Below, one piece after another: positions 21,619 to 32,839 of a DNA stretch of 64,000 nucleotides. A model generated the notes under the pieces. It saw nothing but the letters and a program-made list of their open reading frames with translations. It had not been told where the DNA came from and made no database searches. A program made the position numbers and the translations under genes. Source of the stretch: Platerodrilus igneus (Eukaryota > Arthropoda > Insecta > Coleoptera > Lycidae); contig JARFIW010001458.1 of the NCBI GenBank assembly GCA_036346225.1, positions 1,860,001-1,924,000 on the forward strand. The letters run 5' to 3'. The first letter of the stretch is position 1, and each line of letters begins with the position of its first letter.

Positions 21619-24047
21619 GTGTATTCTTGTGTTTACGTACGTACGATGTTGATATATGATGATAAATGTATTGTTTATCTTGTGTGGAGCCTAGCAGAAG
21701 CACCGTGATTTAATTTGTATTTATTGAGTTAAAGCATATATGATGTTATATGTATAAAAGGGTACCCAAGTTAAGAGTAAAATAAAGAGAAGCATAGAAG
21801 CTTCCAAGTAAAGAAAAATACCATAAATATAATATACCTCAAAGTTTGTTAACCGGATCTCAAGCTACCCTAGTAGACCTTCAATTTTGTAATATAAATA
21901 TATTTATTTAATTCCTTTAACATAAAAATTAGCCTAAAATTCACTTACAAAGAAAACAACTAACTACACTGCGAAACGAGTTCTGCTCCAGTGAAACAGT
22001 AGACCATTTTACCTGCTTATTCAATTATTTTTCTCAAACGCTATCCGCTTTTATACTCAACTACTGTTGCCACCGAAAAAGAACTACGTTTGTCCTAAAT
22101 TAACACAAGTGTACAAAAGGACACGCAAAACTCTTTAGTTTTGAAGAGCTATCAGAATTAAAGACACAATTTTTAAATTTCGTTTTGAGAATTATTTTTT
22201 GATGAATCAATCCATATAAAAGAAAGGTCACTTTAGTCCAAATACCTACCGATATTTTACATACAATTATTAGCATTATCTACCTATTAAGATTTTTATC
22301 TTTTTTGACATTACATTTCGACATAATTTTTTCATATTCCTCTTTTTGCTGGTATGAGCCAAAACCACACTCATACAGACAGTTAACAAGATTTTGAAAA
22401 GTCTAAATTAATTTTTTTATAAAGATATTACTTATTTTATATGGTCATGAATACCATGGCTGGAGAAATAGCCAACCTTTCCAGACTCTAATTTTGAGCA
22501 AAACTTAACTGCTGGAGAAACCTAGCCAACTTCTTCAGATTTAAACAGTTTTGGAACCATTGGTTAATACATGTTAAGCCGAAATCATAGTAATATTGAA
22601 CCTTTTCTCTTCTTTTGTCAAAAGCCCTACCTAAATAAATAAACCATTCAATGACAATTATTTTTATATTGAAAATACATATTTTTTTTTATTTAAAGTC
22701 ATTACTTTAAAAATTTCCTTTGACGATTTTATAAGCAAACTTTTTGCTTTACCTTTTGAATTTTATTTTTACGTACACACGTGCAGAACGTGTGCTTCGT
22801 TTTTTTTAAATATTTGTAAGACTCAATGGGACAACGAGACGTTGACGTATTCCGCTCTTTTTCCGACTGAGTCATAATTATTTTCTTCTTTAATGTTAAC
22901 TCTAACTTAGTATAAGACATTACCAATACTTTTTACAAATCCTATGAAACGATAGTTCGTTTCTCTATTGTACAACATAACTGCTTTACTAATGAACTTT
23001 AGATTTATTTTTAACTATAAGTGTATCACTAAAACAAACCTCTCATACCTTAACTCTGTTTAAGCAACCAAGAGTATCTTTCCTAACTACTAACTGACTA
23101 TGTTAGTTCATGGCGGACCACGCTGAATAAATTAAAGAACCAGTATACCAAAACCAAGCTAGCTCAATCCAATAAGAACCAACAACCATAATACCAATTT
23201 CCATAACGGAATCAACAATTACTGCACATTACTGGAACCTGTCCAGATAGCAATTTTGTTTTTGAAAAATGGGACCCCATAAACTATGGCAAGGCACCCA
23301 ATACATTAAACCTTCGTACTACCTCAACAAGCAGACACCCAACTGGTTACAAAGTTCTGCATGAATGAACATCAATGGAATACAGACGCAAACACATGGT
23401 CAATTCCAAAAATGGTTAATATGGTTACCTAGAAAACTTTTCGATACATCCTAATGTACCCTTATGGTCTTTGTGGGTCTAATGGATAAGCACGTACAAA
23501 TCTTAGTCAACACCAACCCTATTTATGGGCCAACACGGTTTAATTGGATATCAACTTTTGTTAATCAACCAAATCGATCAATATAGTGAGCTTCGATTCA
23601 AATGGTTATAATAGCTTGATGACATCGCAACACACGACAAATAACTCTCAGCAACTGGTTCACAAACAACATCGTCACGCTCCAGCCATGAACACACATT
23701 TATCTTTGTAAGCCTTTTTATTTATTTTAACAACTTGTTATTCATTAAGATTTTGTACTCTGATTACTACTAGGTATATTCAGTTTGATATCTACCTAAT
23801 CTTATATTTAGATTTTTATATATTTTTATTTGAAAATCAAACCCTGAATGTTCGATATATTAATCACGATATAATATTCGTTATTATTGTTTACAAAATT
23901 TAAACATTTTATTTTACAATTTCAAACTTTTATAACCTTAACTATGTAATGTAAATCATCAGTAACTATCTTCTTACCCACATTATCTAACACGCACCTT
24001 ATTACTATATTTAGTACAATTTTCTAAATTCCGGGTCGAAATTTCTT
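21619..24047. other. LTR-element interior, no recognisable gene
   Basis: AT-rich. A C/A-rich part at about 23100-23700 has longer-than-average open stretches broken by stops, but no motif I recognise. GGATCTCAAGCTACCCTAGT at about 21855 resembles GGATATCAAGTTACCCTAGT at about 52690, which may mark a shared dispersed repeat. Confidence 0.45.
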
Positions 24048-24061
24048 AAACGGGGGGGATG
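24048..24061 (+). other. Polypurine tract
   Basis: AAACGGGGGGGATG immediately before the right LTR, in the position of the plus-strand primer for reverse transcription. Confidence 0.75.
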
Positions 24062-24792
24062 TGTTACGTATTGATTTACAAGTCCATTATTAATTAGTAT
24101 TAGTCATACACATTTTAGCCTTTGTTCAATATCGATGCAGTCATATTTCCTGATGACCAATTCTCACGAGAAAGTTAACAGGAAACATGAAACACGCACG
24201 ATACGGCCAACCAAGAAATTCAGATTAGTAAACCAGTGGCAAACCACTATCTGTATGTTCTCATTAATATTTCAGGAAACATTTATCATGTTAGATATGA
24301 TTGTTTATAAAAGTGGTAGCGACTGGCTAACTATGGCTCTTCGCTCTGCTCTCTTCCCTTTAGTTAGTCTGTCTCCGAGTGACCTCAGCGGTCATATTAA
24401 TACAGTATAAAATGTAGTCAAGCAGCGAACCGCACGTCCCTTAAGGGAGGCGGCGAATACTTCTTAGCATGTAAGTAATCTTTTATGTAACTTAATTGTA
24501 AGGCTGATCCTGTACAAATGCTGCTCGCTTATTTATTATATGTATCATACTTTAGCTCTATTCCAATCATTCTTACCCCAGCTTAAATTGAGTGGTCATT
24601 AGAGTAACGAGGACTATGTTCCTCTAGTTATTGTCACCAGGGTGGTGACTGGTGGAAGCCCCAAATAAACAAGGCGTGTAGAAGTAGGTGACTGGTAGGC
24701 GGTCCCGCAACTGTAACTAATTACAGTGCTACGTTAAGAGTAAACCCTTAAAAACAGCACACTTAACAAGTGGTCCAGTTTACCCCTTAACA
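24062..24792 (+). repeat. Right LTR (731 bp)
   Basis: Same start and end as the left LTR, almost identical in sequence. Followed by the CTAT duplication and then mariner sequence. A 91-codon open frame across it (24135-24410) is broken by a one-base indel in the left LTR and is not treated as a gene. Confidence 0.92.
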
Positions 24793-24796
24793 CTAT

Positions 24797-25422
24797 TATC
24801 AGGATCCCTTTCGCATTCCAATACACGTTGGCCATCATCTTTCCGGCATATGCGATCGACTTTGCTTTCTTTGGCGCTGAACAACTGTCTACCACCCACT
24901 ACTTCGACTGCTGTTTCGTTTCTGGCGTGTAATGGTGGACTCATGTCTCATCCATAGTGACAAATCGCCGCACAAAATCGCTCAGATCCTTATTGAACCT
25001 GGCCAAACATTTCTGCGAAACTCGTTTTCGCATTTGCTTTTGATCGGCATTCAGCAAATGCGGCACCCATCTTGCGTAGAACTTTCGCATCCCTAACTCT
25101 TTGTGTAAGATGTTTCGCACCCTTTCACCCGATATCCCCACATACTCAGCTATCTCCTTCGCTTTCACTCGCCTATCGTCCAACACGCTATCATGCACTT
25201 TTTGATCGTTTCCGGTGTGGTTGCGGTTTTTGGTCGTCCTTCACGTGGGTCATCTTCGAGAGAAGTGCGACTACGTTTAAATTCAGCTGCCCACATTTTA
25301 ACGGTTGACAGGGAAGGGGCAGTGTCCCCGTAAACTTTTGTTAACTTCGGATGATTTTCCCGAGGAGTTAATCCGTCCAAAACGAAGAATTTTATGATCG
25401 CACAATATTCAAGTTTATCCAT
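24797..25422 (-). pseudogene. Mariner transposase, N-terminal half
   Basis: The ATG at 25422 starts MDKLEYCAIIKFFVLDG, the first helix-turn-helix. LSTVKMWAAEFKRSRTSLED and DPREGRPKTATTPE (mariner linker) follow. After a frame change near 25180, VHDSVLDDRRVKAKEIAEYV and GISGERVRNILHKELGMRK give the second helix-turn-helix. The frame reaches RFVTMDET, with the first catalytic Asp, then meets a TGA where Trp is expected (normally DETWVHHYTPETK). A second nonsense codon follows SK about 16 codons later. The sequence then runs on through SAPKKAKSI and ANVYWNAKGILIID to the insertion point. One frameshift and two Trp-to-stop changes show the transposase was dead independently of the LTR insertion, barring errors. 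Confidence 0.9.
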
Positions 25423-25604
25423 CTTAAGGAAACACGCATAAGACGTCTGCTTGAAAAAATTCGTGTAAACAAACCACTTGAAATAGCAAGTTGAAACTTG
25501 TCATACGATCTAATGACATGTGCACGCAGGCGATAAGCACAAATTTTTGCTGGTTAGAACGCCATCTCTGCGTCAAGCCGAGAACTTTTCACCTTACCCT
25601 CGTA

Positions 25605-28600
25605 CTCATGGTAAATTGTACGTGGCAGGATGAAAAGGACATTTATTTGCCCGGACTAAATTTATACGATTTTTTCTGTCTATCACACAAAAATTACAAC
25701 GTCATCCATACACGATAATGAACAATTACGTTCTAGTATGCTGTATTATTCATATTCAGACAAAACATAGCCAAAGAGCAACCACGTTCGGAGCTAGAAC
25801 ATGTCCGATGTTAAATCACACGTTCCTATAGTTGAAATCAAATAAAGCCAACCAATACTCATCTTTCAAATCTGTATGAACCAATAGTTAGTATAAAGTA
25901 TTTGTGATCATCATTCACTATTCTTTCGACCTGTTACTAAAAGTGGAAAAAATAGTTAAGATTAAAGAATGTCTTCTTTTATTTTTATTAATACAATTGT
26001 GTGATATCAGGATTGAATAATACTATTCAAAGAACGACCCAACTCTTTCCATCATTAAAAAGTTATAGATTATGTTAGATATTTAATTGTTTATATATTT
26101 GAATATTTAAATTTATTATTCTGTCAAATATTATATTTAGAGGTTATGAATAAAGCAGCGTCAAAGTTAATTGAAGAGCATACAAGAATCATAATCGTTA
26201 ATTTACGATCTGGACTTTAAGTGAATATGCAAATAACCATTAAAGTGTTTGTTAGAAGCATGTTCATATTGATATATATGTATTAACCAAACGTTACTCG
26301 GTGTGTAGAACGTTTTTAGTTTAAAAAAATTGTTTTATATCAAAATTATTGTAACGAAAAGTCTATTTGCAATAACAGTTCTTTATTTTCAAATAGATTA
26401 GATAAACCTGTTCAACAACTTGTGGCTACAGCAAAATTTCTAAAAGCATACAACGATTTACTTTCAGAGCTTTAACTAACTAATCACTAACAGTACAAGT
26501 TTTATCTTCTTAACACTACAATGAAATGTTCTTAATTAACTTACATCCTAAACCACTACAATTAATTTATTTAATTACTACATAAATTTATATGAACATT
26601 TGTATTATATGTTTTAAAGCTATAAACTAAAACATATCGTAATAGAACCTTTACATTAGAAGTTAACTTTAATTAGAACTAACATCGTTATTTATTGTGA
26701 TCGCAGCTGCAATTAGAACTGATTGTCATAACTATGCCCGCAAATTTACATACATTTTAATTTTTCTCAAAATCTCCAGTATCTTCACGAGATTTCTTAC
26801 TTTAATTTAAATAACTTCTCAAATATATCTATTATAATCTTAATAAGCATTAAATGTAAAAGCTTTGTACTTGTCAATTAAACGATTTCGCACCGCAAAA
26901 CCTATCAATCGTCAGATATGTAAAAAAAGTAGAAAATCGTGACATTTAAATAGAAACGCAAAAATTCTAAACCAACCGTAAATATGTATGAGAAATAATT
27001 ACTTATTATCAATATAGTCTGAGAAATATAATCGGAGCGGTTCAATACAATTATACAGACATGCATGAATTTGTATCTAGGGAATAACGTAACATAACAA
27101 CATTATGACTATGTTTTATTCATATGCACAACAATGAGTCATGGTTGACTGTATTCAATTTCAACTATACCCATTATTTTGTTTTGATCCCTTCTTTTCG
27201 AATCTTTTAACAACCCCATCCTCAAAAGATTGCGATATATTCTCTAGATTAGAACTTATAGACTTTTTCCAGAACAAATGAGTTGAGTTCCTGTAGTAGA
27301 AACCTAAACAAACTTACTGGGATAAAACGATTAAAACTTATTGATACAGATTATTATTTATATACATAGGTATTTTATTAATAATCCGTTAGACTACCGA
27401 GTAGTAATCAAGCAGTGGTCTTCTTAATGACTACCTCGCTAATTGTTACCCTCTGGGGTGTATACCTTTTAGGAAATCATTCGAATTCCATCGAACGCAG
27501 ACGAAGGGTTACCAAAAGATATTCGGGATATTAGCAGTTTTATATTGTAACCCCAAATAACATCTTAGAGTAAATCTGAACTTATAAATTTTTTGAAATT
27601 ATGCCATAAGCATAATAGAAAGAAATTGTTAAAATTATCAATCCTAGCTTCGGTAGCGCTTTAAAATATCAAAAAATCGTAACCTAGATAGACTTGTATC
27701 TAACTTCCTTTAAATATACGAAATTTTAAATTATGTGACAAACAAATATTATTATGTTTGTTTCTAGAAAACTTCAATCCGAGAGTGTTGCCATATAATG
27801 AAATTTAGAGGAGATCGGTAAAAATATTAATAATCAGTAACTCATTAATTTTCCGAAATATTTTAAATTTAAGTCTAAAATAATATTCTGTCCACGATGG
27901 TGATAACAAAAATCGATTTAATGTCCAACCTTGTGACATATTCATGCTAACGCAATCTACTAGGATTCTTATTGGTGGAATGAGCCGGATGACCAAAAGA
28001 TATAAATAGAGGACGCCAATTGGAAAGAACCATTACGCAGTTGGTCGATGTAAGTCTACATATAAAGAACATGAGCTAAAAGGTTGCACAAGTGCATAAA
28101 TAACATAGTAGTCATAGTAATATTAAAGAGAAGTGTAATTAGAAGAATCTAAAACCGCTTTATCTGAATTTCGGGCATACTTTGGAAACCCATGAAAAGT
28201 TTCGTCGTCCGGATAAATTTGAAAGAAGATATAACCTTACTACGTATCACCTCTTAAGTTGAAATACAATCACAGGGTTATATAAGATGAGACTATTAAT
28301 GATGTCAATACTAATAAATCACCTGTTGCGGTTAACCCGCGACTGAACAACCACAAGGAACTGTTATATCTGACAAGAATCATTTTATAATGGTTATTAT
28401 TAATTAGTAAGAGGTTGAAGCTAGGTATAAACTAGACAAGTGACGATTGTACATTTTGTATTGTAAGAACTATATTGGTAATTAAAGATCGCCCAGATAG
28501 TTAAGCCGTTATTTGGCAACTAATAAATTCTGATAATGTAGGAGCATAAATAAATTCTAAGATACGTAATTTATCAATATCCTTTATTTACTTTAAAATA

Positions 28601-28740
28601 ACAGGCTTTAGCATAAAAAATTATAAATTTAACGTTCTTGTACTTATAAAAACAGTACGCTTTTAAAATATTGAGCTGAAGATTTATAATCCTGCATGTC
28701 GTCAAACGAAATTCGTTGGGTTTATCCTATTTGTTAGAAA
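25605..28740. other. AT-rich stretch, no gene seen
   Basis: About 3.1 kb with no recognisable coding, RNA or repeat feature. Confidence 0.5.
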
Positions 28741-28744
28741 AAAT

Positions 28745-29020
28745 GTAGGTGCGGATTGCACCTACGGTCCAAATGCCCTTTTTGGATCGTCAGTCTTGTA
28801 CGAACCGCCTATTCCGAACACTTCTATGCGATCCGTTGAAGAGGTAGGATTTTATTGGACGGAAAATTTGCGTGAAAGCGCCGTAAGCCCAGGCTCTTAC
28901 TTGCGTGATGGCCAACAATTAAGTGCTCCGTTATTAAGTTTTCAATGGTCAGTGTATTTTGATTATTTATCAGACTTTAGTATTTATTTTTGGTATTTTA
29001 GTGCAGCAAATCAGGGTTAA
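28745..29020 (+). CDS. Unrecognised open frame with exon-like properties
   Basis: A plus frame opens after AAAAATGTAG, an acceptor-like AG at 28746. It reads GADCTYGPNALFGSSVLYEP, then PIPNTSMRSVEEVGFYWTEN and LRESAVSPGSYLRDGQQLS. An internal Met is at 28796. The first 210 bases are clearly richer in G and C than the flanks and the residue mix looks protein-like. After FQWS the frame becomes AT-rich and Phe/Tyr-rich, so the exon, if real, may end near the donor-like GGTCAGTG at about 28948. A perfect 8-bp inverted repeat (GTAGGTGC/GCACCTAC, 28745-28765) overlaps its start. I do not recognise the product. It could be a host exon, a transposon remnant or chance. Confidence 0.3.
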   Translation, partial: VGADCTYGPNALFGSSVLYEPPIPNTSMRSVEEVGFYWTENLRESAVSPGSYLRDGQQLSAPLLSFQWSVYFDYLSDFSIYFWYFSAANQG

Positions 29021-29032
29021 ACTAGCATACTA

Positions 29033-29479
29033 CTAGAATTTCATAATCACTAAATTTACTGCGTTAGAATGAACATCGAGTAAATTAACAATTTTTGCGA
29101 ATTCAAATTTCGTAATTAGAACGAAACTTTGGTCGGATTTAATGGAAAATAACTTCATGCAGTCGTAAGCTAAAGTTGCAAGAAAAACATCTAGTTGGAG
29201 ATTAACTCTGCCCTTAAGATAAAATATTCCGGATCCGCAACATATGCTTTCTGCCGTCCACTTGTGAGTAGGGTTATTCCGTTTAAAATTGAATCTATAG
29301 AAAGAGGTAAGTGATTTATATCTTTTTATGTTGTCTGAAGTGACGCAGATACTCCTCGTTGAACTTTTCAACATAGAGTAACTTGCATGTGATGTTTGCG
29401 CTCTTAAAGAAGATTTATACATTAGGTATTTTAGCCTTTCTAACGCAATATGATAATTTTCATAGAGTAAAATAACCAA
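29033..29479 (-). CDS. Unrecognised 148-codon open frame
   Basis: The longest open frame outside transposons. It has no signal peptide, no clear membrane segment and no domain I recognise. It contains six Cys including a CC pair (ESICCGSGIFYLKG) and a basic middle part. In DNA of this composition a frame this long is somewhat unexpected but possible by chance. It lies immediately downstream of, and opposite to, the other unrecognised frame. No promoter or splice evidence supports it. Confidence 0.2.
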   Translation of the reverse strand: MVILLYENYHIALERLKYLMYKSSLRAQTSHASYSMLKSSTRSICVTSDNIKRYKSLTSFYRFNFKRNNPTHKWTAESICCGSGIFYLKGRVNLQLDVFLATLAYDCMKLFSIKSDQSFVLITKFEFAKIVNLLDVHSNAVNLVIMKF

Positions 29480-31864
29480 TATATTTCACTTTTTGTAAAC
29501 CGAAAGTATAAAATTTCCCGAGTGCTTCTGACTGCCGGATCATAAATTTTAACAAGAGACTAACTTTTAGTCGTTCGATTTTTTAGATTAAAAACAAAAT
29601 ACGTTTCCTAGCTTATTAGTATCGTATATGTAAAGCCAATCAGATTTGATTGGAATAAATAAAATTTGTATTATAGATTTCAATAATACTCTCTGAGAGT
29701 TAATTTAACTTGACAATTTGTAAACAAAAAGTTTATAATGAACTAGGTCTTTATATTTAAATATTGTGGATTCTTAAATATATTCATAGGGGATGTTTGT
29801 CTGAACTTACTTTGTATAACGAAATTAATTAAGATCCGTTTGATAACATAGTTACCACTTTTTTATATATGTGTTAATTATTGAAACTTGTCAATAGAAT
29901 TAATTTTGATTTAAATTGAATTCAACTCATTTCAAAGTGGACTATGGTCCTGTAGGTTAATGCTTTAGAAGTAGAGTATTGGTGAATTATTTACAATTTA
30001 GTAAAATGTTATCTTGTATTTACTTGTGTCTAGGTGGAGAACTGCAAATGATGGTCTTGGTTTAATTAATTGTATATTTTCTTTCCATAAATAGAGTATA
30101 AAAGATCGTAAAACCAAAATAAAACTTCAAAACTTCTTCATATATAGTGCAATAAATTAATTTTTTGCTTTTTTTATTACATTATACATGGGAAAGGTTT
30201 CCATTTTTGTTTTGGTTTTACGATAACTGCAGCCCTATTTTCAGAGAATTATGGTTATTTAAGAGTATAAAGGGTTTGTAGAACGGTCGTTTTTTATTCT
30301 AGAAATCTATTTGAGTCGAAAGGTGTCCGCGTTTTACACAGAGCTATTGCATTTGTATTGGTTTAGTGTAAACGCCGTGCTCCCCTCCCTCTAGTGTTTT
30401 GAGTGTCGAAACAAAATCGGCCCGCATCTCCATTTCATGCTAAAGCACTAAAGTAATTTTCAAAGTTAGCCGTTTACTCAAAAGGGAGTTTTCTTTTTCT
30501 CTTAGCCGCTTACCAACCAATTTCACCCTGTGCTATCTTCATATTCAGGAAACTGCGTTCAATAGTGATTACTGCCCTTAATACGAAAAACATCACACTC
30601 GCGCCCCCCAGAAATTTTGTTACCTAGTCGCCCAACGGTGTAGGGCTGCAAAAAATTTATTAACATCTGTTAGAGAAAATATATTGCACTAGAATATACT
30701 ACAATGAGTATCGTTGTGATAAAGTAGTTGTCTTATGAATGTCAATTCTCCATTATGTATAAACAAGTCGTTTTTTATATGTGTTCCAGTAAGTTTAATA
30801 AATCTTAATCAATTTAGTTGGTAATACTTAATTGTTAAGAACTGGTATTGAATAAACAATTTCGCGGGAGTTATCCTACTTAGGCTAGAGGGACTGTTAG
30901 GTTCTCAGATATACCAGCTATCCAACATTGTATAAAGTGTATAGGTTTAACGATGTTACAGAAAAGTCGTACCGCCCTGTAAAAGTTGCCTATGCACCCC
31001 AACGCTGTAGTGAACTGTGGTACCAGAGCACAACATTAGGGTTTCAGCTGTCATTGCAGAGTTCAACAGATAATCAACCAAGTACCAACAACTGAATAAT
31101 TATAATGAATTAATAAACGATTATATCCCAATGCATGTTTAAAGGTACAAAATCCACGTAAGTGTCTTGTTCTTTTGAAGTTATAGTTAGGTTAAAAGTA
31201 GGAAGTGAGTTAGGGGCTATAATATGCTTACTTAAAATGAGTATTGGGCAAAATTTAGCAAACATATGGTGCATAGTTAAATTCTAAACAATTTAAACCG
31301 TAGGCATTTCAGAATACCCGTGAGAAATTTTGCAAAAACGTGCACTACAACTATTTTAGTTCGCTAAAACTTTAACCGGTCGAACTTGGATATAATGATC
31401 TGCGTTGTTATATTACAGAATTAGCAGGTACAAACCATTTATTTCCATTCACAGTTATTCAAATACTAATGATGTGCTTAATAAGCTCTTTTTCTCACTG
31501 ACATTACAGCAACGCGATTATCAGGCAATCATCTAGCGTGGTCTCTGGTCCCTCCAATTAATTATTTTACGCAGACGTTAAGTTATACCATAGCTGCATA
31601 GCGTACACAATAATTAATATGGTTTTTTTGATAAATTACAATAAAACTTTCAATATAATGTGAAACTACTGTATTATCGGAGCATGATAGAACAAATTTC
31701 TCAATATTAACTTAAACCGTTTTGCCAATTAAAATATTTATTTCATACACTTAAGACATCATCCAAGATAATTAGATTATATACTGATATGTTAATTAGT
31801 TAATAATGCTAATTAAGTATTATGGTAAATTATTAGGCGAAACCAAGTAGCAGTTTTAGAGAAG
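29480..31864. other. No gene seen; a patch of higher GC at 30250-30650
   Basis: Mostly AT-rich. The part around 30250-30650, containing GCGCCCCCCAGAAATTTTGT and TCGCCCAACGGTGTAGGGCT, differs in composition from its surroundings and may be a noncoding transposon remnant. I could not find termini or coding motifs. Confidence 0.4.
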
Positions 31865-32045
31865 TTTATGCACTTCTGTAAAATGCTCAAATGTAAGCTG
31901 AGCATTTACAAAAGTAGTGAATTGTTACCAGACAACAACCCTCAAAGAAACTTAATATAGTTCTTTGAGCAGCACATGTAAAAGTTGCTCAAGGAATACT
32001 TCCAATTATTCTGTAAGCAGCACCTGTAAAAATGACTCAAAACTT
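31865..32045. repeat. Cluster of short hairpins with GAGCA/TGCTC arms
   Basis: TGCACTTCTGTAAAATGCTCA (31869 on) pairs with TGAGCATTTACAAAAGTAGTG over about 20 bases around a 9-base loop. CTCAAAGAA/TTCTTTGAG follows, then TTGAGCA/TGCTCAA around 31967-31995. The unit AGCAGCAC.TGTAAAA is repeated near 31970 and 32018. No coding is involved. Confidence 0.55.
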
Positions 32046-32650
32046 ATTCCTTTGGCTCGATCAAGATAGCCACGCCGACAATCAAATGAGGAAAACATCA
32101 AGCGGCTCCGATTTGAACAGAAAGTCAGTTCTTCTCGATTGGTTACTAAGGTTCAGTAATACTATGATTTCTTGTGATTGTTATTCAAGGGCCAGCAACT
32201 ACTAATAATCTTGTAAGTGATATCCAAGAGTCATTTAATGTTACGCTCTGTACAAGCTACGCTAACTTCATCCACAGTCAGTGATGATGATCCTGACTAA
32301 CATACACATTCGGCAAATTTTATTCCGACTAACATATCACTATTCTAACTCTACATGGTCAGTGATTGTAATCGTGACGCGCACACAATTTCACAGCTAG
32401 TAATCGTTATGTACTTGCCGCCTACACCTGGACATACATGATCACCATCCCTACGATACCGTCAATCCCAGTCAGGTTTTGACAACGGTCCGATATTGTA
32501 TCCCCATGAATTCAATAATTTCTGGAAGCCCAAGTTTTGCCACCGCTTTCGACAGTCACTTCCTAAGTATCTGTGTAATTGTGTAATACTCTTGATAGAA
32601 TTAGGAGTTACTTATTAGTCCCGTAACAACATTTTATTAGGTTAAGTTTG
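32046..32650. other. No feature seen
   Basis: About 600 bases without a recognisable feature; closer to average base composition than its surroundings. Confidence 0.5.
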
Positions 32651-32652
32651 TA

Positions 32653-32709
32653 TACACACGCCCGCACGCACAAACGCACGCACGCGCACGCACGTACGTA
32701 CGCACGTAC

Positions 32710-32760
<51 letters not shown>
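32653..32760. repeat. Compound microsatellite, (CA/CGCA/CGTA)n then (TA)n
   Basis: ACACACGCCCGCACGCACAA grades into ACGTACGTACGCACGTACG and then a pure TA tract of about 40 bases. Overlapping open frames here encode only IY/AR/TH low-complexity repeats and are not genes. ATTGCTGTGATTCTCTT occurs twice just downstream (32760 and 32811). Confidence 0.95.
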
Positions 32761-32761
<1 letters not shown>

Positions 32762-32839
32762 TGCTGTGATTCTCTTCCCGTTATCGAATTGCCCACGTTC
32801 TGTACCAAGAATTGCTGTGATTCTCTTGTCCGTTGAATC

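Larger units (their letters stand above)
17314..24792 (+). mobile_element. LTR-flanked retroelement without visible gag-pol (LARD-like)
   Basis: Direct repeats of 733 and 731 bases start TGTTACG and end TTAACA. They sit at the exact ends of the insertion, flanked by the 4-bp duplication CTAT (17310-17313 and 24793-24796). A primer-site-like TGGTGGAGGTCGCCGG follows the left LTR by three bases, and the purine run AACGGGGGGGATG precedes the right LTR. The orientation is therefore plus. The 6.0-kb interior has the length expected of a Ty3/gypsy or BEL body, but I see no reverse transcriptase, integrase, protease or gag motif in any frame. By structure this is a large retrotransposon derivative, presumably mobilised by a related autonomous element. 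Confidence 0.85.
16827..25602 (-). mobile_element. Mariner element split by a 7.48-kb LTR element
   Basis: The terminal inverted repeats are nearly identical over about 26 bases: CGAGGGTAAGGTGAAAAGTT plus CTCGGC at 16827 and its reverse complement ending at 25602. Each is flanked by TA (16825-16826 and 25603-25604). Removing the insertion at 17314-24792 and one copy of its 4-bp duplication leaves about 1.29 kb, the normal size of a mariner. The transposase runs on the minus strand from 25422 to about 16920 across the insertion. Confidence 0.93.

Noticed and set aside
24135..24410. 91-codon frame across the right LTR
   Set aside because: The matching stretch of the left LTR loses the frame through a one-base indel, and it spans promoter sequence; no domain.
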